From Euphorbia lathyris (Eukaryota; Streptophyta; Magnoliopsida; Malpighiales; Euphorbiaceae), in the NCBI RefSeq assembly GCF_963576675.1, contig NC_088916.1, positions 87,437,501-87,501,500 on the forward strand: DNA of 64,000 nucleotides, in the 5' to 3' direction. Below are positions 57,222 through 64,000 of the stretch, one piece after another. The position numbers and the translations under genes are program-made. The notes beneath the pieces are model-generated. The model was not told where the DNA came from. It made no database searches and worked only from the letters and a program-made list of their open reading frames with translations. Position 1 is the first letter of the stretch, and the number at the start of each line of letters is the position of its first letter.

Positions 57222-57531
57222 TGTTAGGAATGATTGAAATTACGATAAACGAAAAATAAGCAAACATACAAGAATTGTTTACCCAGTTCGCCACTCGATT
57301 AGAATGACTACGTCTGGGGGCACTACCAAGCCAGGATATTTCACTATAATGAATAAGATACAGATTACAGAGAAAGAGGTTATATTTACCCAGTTGGATC
57401 GCTGCAATTGGGCCCATCGCTTCAGCTGGGCCTATATATATTAGTCTCCATAAGCCCAACATCGCTTTCCTCAACGGATGAATCACTTTCCTCCATTATT
57501 ACTTACTGACTATAGCTGCGGTGGAAGAACA
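57222..57531 (-). repeat. 5' LTR of the truncated Copia
   Basis: On the plus strand it starts TGTTAGGAATG next to the primer site and probably ends GAAGAACA at 57531 (310 bp). A minus-strand TATATATAGGCCC box is near 57431-57443. The outer boundary is inferred from the CA end only. Confidence 0.65.
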
Positions 57532-58299
57532 ATAAATTGGAAAAATATGAAACGTTTGCTAGTAAATAATGCATATATTATAGTCATCCGAAAGAATTAT
57601 TTAAGAATGCAAAATACATCATAAATGTAAAACATGTGTCTCTTCGAATCCCCCAACCCTTCCATCATTGGGCATACATGGAGTAATAACTATATTTGTT
57701 TTGGAACTTGGAATTTGAATAGACGAGAAGGTTTAGTGGGAAATTATAATCAATAATTAATGTTTCTAACAAAAAATAATTATATTTAATGACAAGTTGC
57801 AACTTGTACATGTTATATTTGCAGTACATATTTAATGTAAAAAATGTTTAAAATTTACTCCTCTGTCTTGGTAAAATACCTAAAAAAACATTATTTTGTA
57901 GATGACAATTATAGACACCTTAATATGATTTATACAGACAATCTGGCACGATTGACATTGATTGTTTCACCCGTATTTTAATTTGGGCCATTTTCATAAT
58001 TAATTATTTAATTCAGCCTTGATATCTGACGGAATTTCCTTCACTGGAATGCTTCCATGTGAGGCGCTATTGGATTCGTCGGGGACACTCCGATACTTAA
58101 GTTACAGATTGGTTTGATTATCTACTTTTCACATTATGTTTATAATTTAATATATTATAACTAAATTTACACTTGAAACCTAGGATTAAATTTGACCTTA
58201 TCCTTTTAATTTGGATATAAACAAAATAAAATATAAAAATATAGTAAAAAGGACACCGCATAAAGTTAGATTTCCCAAAGTTAGGTATTCCCCTTTTAT

Positions 58300-58415
58300 G
58301 CCTTTTCTATAAATCCAATGCACAGTTCGATTAGAATCGGCGGCGGCGCTGAACTCCAGCTTTATGAAATTTTAGGTTCCCATTGAGTCTCCCGACCGTC
58401 AATTTTCAGGTAAAA
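58300..58415 (+). promoter_or_regulatory. Possible promoter and non-coding first exon
   Basis: A TATA-like TTCTATAAATCC near 58304-58315 is followed by a locally GC-richer stretch (GGCGGCGGCGCTGAACTCC) and CAGGTAAAAC, a good splice donor, at about 58407-58416. This would fit a host-gene 5' UTR with its intron. No downstream exon is seen before the Gypsy LTR at about 59767. Confidence 0.3.
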
Positions 58416-58470
58416 CTTCTTCTCTTTGCGTTGTCTTTTCTTCCGATTTTCAATTAGCTATTCATTTATG

Positions 58471-58690
58471 GGATAAGATACCAAAATAGGCCTAAGGTTT
58501 TTTGGGAAGTACAAATTTAGGTTCAACGTTCAAAATAGCACCAATACAGGCTTAAGGTTTACAACATAGCATCAATTTAGGCCTCAAGTACAAAATAGCA
58601 CCAATATAGGTTTAATGTTTACAAAATAATACAAATTTAAGCTTAACGTTTAAAAAATATATCCAATTTAAACTAAATGTCACAATTAAA
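58471..58690 (+). repeat. Imperfect tandem repeat, about 40-45 bp unit
   Basis: About five decayed copies of a unit containing AATAGCACCAATATAGGC and TTAAGGTTTACAA. Units alternate between 'tagcaccaat' and 'atacaaattt' forms. Confidence 0.65.
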
Positions 58691-59145
58691 TTAACCATAT
58701 TATATTTTTTTTCCTAGTAACTTTATATGTTATCTTTTTGTTTAGTTCTATTTTCTTATTTGTTATAATACAATTAATTAGTTTTCTTGTCTATTAAAAT
58801 CTTATATTTGTTTTTCATAAACCATTCCATGACTCCTAAATTTCATTACTCATTAATATTTGTAACGTTCACGAGGTAATATGATTTGTAACGTTTAAGA
58901 GGTAATATTATTTTCTCTTTACTACTGTTGTAGTTAGATATTACAATCGACGATTATTTAAAAGTTTCTGTCATGGAAAGATTTGGTGCGAGTTAATTAT
59001 TAAATTGTCCGTCTGAACTTTTATATATTAAAAATAATGATAATGTAAAAAATTGAAAAGAAAAATTTATACGGATAGACTCCTAGCAGTGTCACGAGTC
59101 TAACTGAATCTCCTGTCGGAATTAGCGATATCAGTTTAGTTTACA

Positions 59146-59470
59146 CATTACAATTTCGGTGACAAACGAGAATAGTCCGATAAAAATGTTTGGTTTAAAA
59201 TTTAGTTTTAAGTTATTTGAATAATATTTAAGTGACTTAAAATTGCCGAGTTAAAATAAATTATAAATTAGAAGGACTAATATCAATATTTGTTAAATAG
59301 AGTCTATATAAATTTGAATATAAAATTAGGACTAATATCAATACTCTTAGTAGTTTAACATGGTTTAACGAGTCTAATAGTTCTAATTAATTATTCAGTT
59401 TAGAATTTTGTTTTGGTGACCGAAAATAGTCCAATAAAAATATTTACTTCTAAACGATATTAAATTTTAT
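59146..59470 (+). repeat. Direct repeat pair of about 60 bp
   Basis: The copies at about 59146-59218 and 59399-59465 share GTGAC-AAA/GAAAATAGTCC(G/A)ATAAAAAT, followed by a similar TTAAA-rich tail. This could be an old duplication or the edges of a decayed element. Confidence 0.4.
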
Positions 59471-59766
59471 CGATAGAATATTTTGAACTATTTAATTTTT
59501 GGAATTTGATTAAATTATGAATTGATGATTTTATATAAATTTTTACCAATTTTAATTATATTAAAATATTCATTGATTTTAATGATTGTGATTATTTTTG
59601 TGAAAATAGTTAATTGAAGTCAAGTGGTTTTATGGTCATGGAATAAATTGGAAGTTTGATTGTGAAAAGAGATTTGATCATTTTGTGATTTTATGATTTT
59701 TATATCCATCTAGAGTAATTCGGATTGATGGTTTTGATATTTGAAGATAGTGTTCAGTGAGGAATA

Positions 59767-60277
59767 TGACTTATAACATCCAGATATTATTTACAGGACT
59801 AAAAAAGCAATTGACCAAACGACCGCGTATTAAGACGATCGGGAAAGCTATGGCGTATCAAGCAAGTCACCTGGATGGCGAATCACATGGATTCCTCCAT
59901 ACGCTATCCGTAGTCAAACATACGGGAGACCCGCCATCTCATCTCGATCCGCCCCTTGAACGGCTGAGCTAATTTCCGATAAAGGCAACTAATAACTCAT
60001 TAATGAGCTAACGGTCATACTTGAATAAGATCAATAACCGCTATTAATAAGGCATTAATGGAGACTTTCTAGTTACCAAGAGTTATAACTACATGACTAT
60101 AAATAACTTGCATCCTAAGCTCTTGAGGTACACATTCACGTTATCCTTAACCATTCCTTGTGCTTACAGTTTATTCTACTACATTATACTGACTTTAGCA
60201 TCGGAGCTTCCCCCGCCGAACCCAACGGCGTCCCCCGCAGGGAAGATCACCGATCAAGAATTCACCACCAGTCATCA
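59767..60277 (+). repeat. LTR of a second Tat-like element
   Basis: The right half matches the LTR at 14918-15610 in its conserved parts: TTGTGCTTACAGTTTATTCT, ACTGACTTTAGCATCGGAG, CCCAACGGCG and the end CAGTCATCA. A TATA box (CTATAAATAAC) lies at about 60096-60106. The start at 59767 (TGACTTATAACATC) is only a guess. The 3' LTR is not in the window. Confidence 0.65.
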
Positions 60278-60296
60278 ATTAGTGCGGTGAACGTGG
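60278..60296 (+). other. Primer-site region of the second Tat-like element
   Basis: ATTAGTGCGGTGAACGTGG follows the LTR. The counterpart at 15611 is ATTGGTGCGGTGAAGGTGG. The conserved position and sequence fit a primer-binding site. I cannot assign the tRNA. Confidence 0.5.
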
Positions 60297-60336
60297 AAGT
60301 TCTAATCCAAAAAGGTCTTAGTTCACAATCACAAAA

Positions 60337-60729
60337 ATGGCAAGTGGAGGGTCTAACCTCTCAACTGGAACAACACCACCGTCAATACCAATTTCAGTCA
60401 ATAATCCCCAAACAAGAATTGGCCGGATTGATCCTGATGCACCAATTATTCACGATGAAAGGGAAATGTTGCCAGATTCTTTCATGGCAGTTTGTGCAGG
60501 AGCTGTGGGAAACATCTATGGACCAGTTACAGCGGATCGATTGAGGGCCTATTTGGAGAATCCCGTTGTAGGTAGACCCACAACAGGGATTGTCCCCCCT
60601 CTGAACCGCCGCCCGCCTAGGCCGAGTACATCAGCATGGCAAGCAGCCTTTTTCAGGCCAAGAGCTCATCTCGATTCGGCATTCTTGCCCTCTCAACCTA
60701 CGGATTCAGTGGTCACCAATCCAGGCTAA
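60337..60729 (+). pseudogene. Tat-like Gag N-terminus, truncated by Copia insertion
   Basis: ATG 60 bp after the LTR. The 130-residue open frame (MASGGSNLSTGTTPPSIPIS...) is Pro/Ser-rich, with a segment HDEREMLPDSFMAVCAGAVG. The position fits Gag. The frame ends where the Copia LTR starts, at about 60725-60745. I do not recognise a capsid domain in this N-terminal part. Confidence 0.5.
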
Positions 60730-60739
60730 GGTATAGCAG

Positions 60740-62795
60740 CGGAAATATAAAATTTTTAACCTATTTCCATTTAAGCACAAGATCCGTTAACCGTTATTTC
60801 ATATAAAGAAGGATAAGAAGAAATACCTTTTAGAAGTTCTATCTACCGTTGCAAACGAAGTGCCCACAACTTCAAAAGAGATAGAAACTGTCTACCAATC
60901 TGCCCCTATCCGAAACAGACCTTCCAGACCTCCGAACGACAATCCCTTCGGTGGAAACGTGGAAGAATATGTCTAGAAGTTCCTGTCCAAAATTCGCGAC
61001 GATCCGACGGTTTAATCTCCGGGAATCCGTGAAATCATGAACTGACCTAATGTAGGAGTAGTAAAACGAATTTCTCCCTTTTGTTTGTTTTTCTTCTTCG
61101 AGTTCCCAAACACGAAATAAAACACGGGAAGATTAATTTAGAATCAACCGTTGAATAGCAACCAAAGTAGATTGCCTCTAATTAATCAACACAAGATCAA
61201 GGATAAAATAAATAGATGAAAAATTAATTGATCAAACGAAGCCGTAGAGAAATCTCGTCCTCGAACTAGGGGTGTCGAATTTTCTCTCTTGGACTAGGTG
61301 AATTTCGAAAATCACAAGTAGGGTATGGCTTTCTTGGATTTCGAAAATCTCAATGGAAGGGGTATTTATAATCTCTTGTATCTAATCCCTAGTTAGATAG
61401 AATTAGGTTACTGAATAGGAATTCCATTCGGAATAGAATTCCTAATTATTATCTCACTATATATCTAATATATTAAGGATAATAATAATAACCTTATTGG
61501 ATAATAATAGGAGTATATTAATCTGATTAAAACTCCTAACTTAATTATCTCTTAATTAATTTAATTCATATTCCTAATCTAATTAGGATTAACAAAATCA
61601 AATTAATTATTCATGTATATCACTACATGAATTTCGACCCCCTTATGTCCATGGGCCTTATTGGGCTCAATTGGGCTTCTATCAATTAATTAACATCTAT
61701 CTCTCTTTTAGGTTCCAAGTCTTATGTGTGATCCCATTAGGTTCTTATTGCTTCTAGCCGTATGCAACGTTATTAAATTAATTTTCAAAGAATTATATTT
61801 AATCTTTGCATAACGGAATGATGTACAGAGTATGTGATTAGCAAGTCCATAATCATTCCCCCAGAGCTATAAGAAGACAGGTTGATTCTGTCGTTAACCT
61901 TTCCGTATTAGTTACAGTATAATTCGATCCTTTATCAACTACATCCTTGAACTGAATCTTATGACTATGGGTGATGTCAAGTCACATATAGCGAGACATT
62001 CGTTTTACTTGTACAGGCCGAGTCAACTCAAAAAGATAGGTTAAGTGAAATCTGTATTTCTTACTCTTAAGCTATCACCTTGCAAGGATTTAGAGTCGAG
62101 TCTTCCACAAGCGATCCATGGATGTATCTCCCATTTATCGGGAGTGATAAATGCTCAATCCAATATATAACGACTCCGCAATTACTTCATGTGATACCCA
62201 ACGTCTACTGTTCACACCCCAGAGTCATCTCTGTTAAGGATCATGTTACACCAGAGTCAAAGCATCACATTCCGTAATCCAGAATACCAATTAATATTCC
62301 TTTGAGTCTGAGGATTAGTTATACCTATTAATACCAATGAGATGAACATGTGACAAGGATGAATCTACCCATCCTGTTATCTCAAATCGGATCCCCAATC
62401 CTAATGAACAACGTTTCATCGGATCTATGTAACTGTCCAGATATCTGTATATATAAAGCTTGTGAGATCAGCTTTCTGTCGGACAGAAGACATTGTTACA
62501 TACAAGTCTCAACAGTGATATGTCAATCACAAACATATCACTTGACTTGGGGTGGTTTTAAGTTTATCAGTTTACTATAAAGTTTTGTCTCACTTCATGC
62601 TTGTATGAACACTTTATAATCACTTTAAATAAACTTACGGATTTCCTTTTATTAAACTTTATTTAGTGCTTAAAAGGGATTGCCTTTATATAGTTATAAA
62701 ACATATATCTCTTTAAACAAATGATATAAAGAACAATTCATTTACATTAAGTTTGTATCCTAGAACAATTGTCTATAGGACACTAAACCCCAACA
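60740..62795 (-). repeat. 3' LTR of the long-LTR Copia
   Basis: On the minus strand it starts TGTTGGGGTTTAGTGTCC. A TATA box (TTATAAATACCCC) lies about 1.4 kb in (plus-strand 61360-61373). The LTR end at about 60740 is uncertain because no CA end or target duplicate could be fixed. The size of about 2 kb fits long-LTR Copia lineages. Small open frames here (62080-62277, 62350-62580) are not genes. Confidence 0.65.
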
Positions 62796-62809
62796 TACTC
62801 CCACTTGGA

Positions 62810-62984
62810 CTAAAGCCAATTGTTTCTAAAACTTATCCCAGTAGAAGTTAAATGACGATCATGTATTCTCTGGGTTAAAGGCTTTGTCAACGGATCTGCA
62901 ACGTTGTCCTCTGTAGGTACTCTTTCTATTCTCACATCTCCTCTAGCCACAATCTCTCTAATGATGTGGTATCGCTTAAGGTAA
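62810..62984 (-). pseudogene. Copia RNase H C-terminal end
   Basis: The minus-strand frame reads RYHIIREIVARGDVRIERV, PTEDNVADPLTKPL and GISFRNNWL, then a stop. This is the typical end of Copia pol. It is cut at its 5' side by the LTR at 62985. Confidence 0.8.
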
Positions 62985-63300
62985 TGTGATGTAGGGTGAA
63001 ATCGACTGAGGATTTTAATCTTAAATCCACAAAGAATGCAATCTTCTCAAGCTATACTTGAAGGTTGAGTTAACCCAAAGGATAGAAATCCAAGCTCTCA
63101 AGGAGACTATAAGTTTAATTCTTCAAAAGTTGAGAACATTACAAAATATGGGAGTTTAAATACTATCCCTCAAATCAAAGAGAAAGACCCAAAAGCCTAT
63201 GAATAGGGTTTTGGTTAACACTTGGCTAAGAGGGTAAAATAGGGAGAATGGTAGTCTAGTAAATAAGTCATAGTGGCAATACAGTAAATAAGGTGTCACA
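62985..63300 (-). repeat. 3' LTR of the chromovirus-like Gypsy
   Basis: A 316-bp LTR with TGTGATG...GTGTCACA ends; the outer five bases TGTGA/TCACA form an inverted repeat. It directly follows the polypurine tract. It interrupts the Copia RNase H frame. Confidence 0.7.
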
Positions 63301-63349
63301 GAAATGGTCCCCCAATGTAAGAACTTGGAGGAGAAGTAGTCTCTAGGTC

Positions 63350-63740
63350 ATGATACGCCCCGCGTATCGGATCTTACGCCCCGCGTGAAAAGGCTCCTGG
63401 ACTTCAGGAGGTTGGCTCGAGTTCAGTACGCGAGGCGTCCTGCGGAATACGCCCCGCGTTAGAAAGCTCCTGACTTGGTTGCTCGGTGTCACGCGAGGCG
63501 TCCTGTGGACCAAGCCCCGCGTTATGAGGTTCCAGGAACTGGCAGACCAGCGGAGTGGAATCTACGCGGGGCGTCCAAGGGTTGTGCCCTGCGTGTTTAA
63601 CCTCTTGGAACTTTTCTTGCTTCATGTGACCAATCACGCCCCGCGTGGCAAAGGATGCGCCCCACGTCACCAACTGACCTGGTCTTTCATCCAAGACCAC
63701 CATTCCCACGCCTTCCGTCAGGTTGGACACGCCCCGCGTG
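63350..63740. repeat. Dispersed ACGCCCCGCGT repeat array
   Basis: About eleven copies of a (T)ACGCCCCGCGT motif or its inverse ACGCGGGGCGT/ACGCGAGGCGT, at irregular spacing of about 20-70 bp. The array overlaps the 3' end of the pol frame and the 3' UTR. Confidence 0.8.
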
Positions 63741-64000
63741 TTCTCTGTTTTGGGTCGTTCCTTGCTCTCTTTGAGTGGGTTCTCCCGGGTGGCCTCTAGT
63801 AGTTCCGGACTCGGGCTTAGGGATAAGATGCCCTCATCATTCTCCCCTTCTTCGAAAGAGTCGGGTCCCGCCTCGGTGACCTTGGTCGGCAACGTTCCCT
63901 CCGGCTTCCACAAGCTAAGGTCCTGCACATTAAAAGAAGAAGACATCTTCCCAAGCCAGTTGGGAAGGGTTAGTTGGTAGGCATTGGCACTCATCTTCTT
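63404..64000 (-). CDS. Gypsy polyprotein C-terminus, partial
   Basis: The minus-strand frame enters from the right edge (KKMSANAYQLTLPNWLGKMS then SSFNVQDLSLW). This matches the conserved C-terminal segment of Ty3/Gypsy integrases, AYxLxLP...FNVxDL. The next 150 residues are Pro/Glu/Ser-rich with repeated PQDASR units encoded by the ACGCGAGGCGT-type repeats. I take the first 30 residues as real pol. The repeat-coded tail may be translated read-through of regulatory DNA. Completeness cannot be judged. Confidence 0.65.
   Translation of the reverse strand, partial: KKMSANAYQLTLPNWLGKMSSSFNVQDLSLWKPEGTLPTKVTEAGPDSFEEGENDEGILSLSPSPELLEATRENPLKESKERPKTENTRGVSNLTEGVGMVVLDERPGQLVTWGASFATRGVIGHMKQEKFQEVKHAGHNPWTPRVDSTPLVCQFLEPHNAGLGPQDASRDTEQPSQELSNAGRIPQDASRTELEPTS

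Larger units (their letters stand above)
54936..57531 (-). mobile_element. Copia element, 3'-truncated, minus strand
   Basis: In element orientation: a 5' LTR (57531-57222), primer site TGGTATCAGAGCG (57219-57207), gag, protease and integrase, ending abruptly at 54936 in an acidic linker before RT. No 3' LTR is found. It is a different family from Copia X, into which it abuts head to head. Confidence 0.85.
57532..59766. other. AT-rich intergenic region
   Basis: No coding sequence was recognised on either strand. It may be the only stretch of non-transposon DNA in the window, or decayed transposon. It includes a promoter-like patch at 58300-58415 and two small repeats, listed separately. Confidence 0.5.
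60740..62984 (-). mobile_element. Long-LTR Copia, 3' end only (minus strand)
   Basis: This holds a 3' LTR (about 60740-62795), the polypurine tract CCAAGTGGGAG (62798-62808 on the minus strand) and the end of pol (62810-62984). The rest is displaced by a Gypsy element starting at 62985 and lies right of the window. Confidence 0.75.
62985..64000 (-). mobile_element. Chromovirus-like Gypsy element, 3' end (runs off the window)
   Basis: In element orientation the window shows the polyprotein C-terminus, a 3' UTR rich in ACGCCCCGCGT repeats, the polypurine tract (CATTGGGGGACCATTTC, minus) and the 3' LTR. The likely target duplicate is GGTAA (62980-62984), with its partner outside the window. The TGTGACACC LTR start is common in chromoviruses. 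Confidence 0.7.

Noticed and set aside
60158..60544. 128-codon frame overlapping the Tat-like LTR and gag
   Set aside because: It starts inside the LTR and runs in a different frame from the gag-like ORF at 60337, with no motif.
62080..62580. Two small frames in the long Copia LTR
   Set aside because: They sit in non-coding LTR sequence with a TATA box and no protein motif.
1..64000. Integrated plant pararetrovirus or other viral sequence
   Set aside because: No movement-protein or coat-protein motif was seen. All RT sequences fit Copia, Gypsy or LINE families.

Overview
The window looks like a repeat-dense, heterochromatic-type stretch of a flowering plant genome, probably a eudicot. The evidence is plant-specific transposon lineages (En/Spm-CACTA, Tork- and Ale-like Copia, Athila and Tat Gypsy, a chromovirus-like Gypsy, plant RTE and L1 LINEs), tRNA-Met-type primer sites for Copia, GT-AG introns and AT-rich spacers. 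I see no complete single-copy host gene and no rRNA, tRNA or CRISPR. Almost every coding stretch is a transposon gene or a broken piece of one.

Layout. (1) 1-12743 is the right part of CACTA element #1: a TNP2-type transposase pseudogene, a split tnpA-like gene, and a young Copia (3642-8819, TSD GTTTC) inside a tnpA exon. It ends in a subterminal repeat array and a terminal inverted repeat. (2) 12744-12933 and 54470-54927 are two pieces of one Copia pol gene ('Copia X') whose frame continues across the gap. (3) The gap is CACTA element #2 (12934-54469), defined by matching CACTACAAGAAAAT ends and tandem subterminal repeats. It holds what look like captured plant gene fragments (a RecQ helicase exon near 14.4 kb, a coiled-coil gene near 36 kb, an unidentified exon pair near 37.4 kb). 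It has been a target for: an Ale-like Copia on the minus strand (14706-31689), which contains a degenerate Tat-like Gypsy (14918-29614, TSD GAATG), which contains an Athila-like non-autonomous element (18387-25342, TSD GCTGG) and a solo LTR (28082-29472, TSD GTACA); a full-length RTE LINE (32370-35629, 17-bp TSD); and a minus-strand L1 LINE (about 37569-53942) split by a nearly intact 13.9-kb Athila element (38327-52205, TSD CTTTC).

(4) 54936-57531 is a 3'-truncated minus-strand Copia. 57532-59766 is AT-rich non-coding sequence with one promoter-like patch and two small repeat families. (5) 59767-64000 is a further nest: a Tat-like LTR and gag, broken by a long-LTR Copia, itself broken by a chromovirus-like Gypsy that runs off the right edge.

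The most interesting biology is in the Athila element at 38-52 kb. After gag-pol it carries two paralogous accessory ORFs. Each is preceded by its own TATA box and by a CpG-rich palindromic module (GCGGCCGC-type plus a TACCGAG motif) that also occurs in the LTR upstream of the LTR TATA box. This suggests a retrotransposon with three copies of one promoter module. Two other Gypsy families in the window carry different GC-rich palindrome clusters in comparable positions. All functional statements are inferred from sequence reading; no database search was run.
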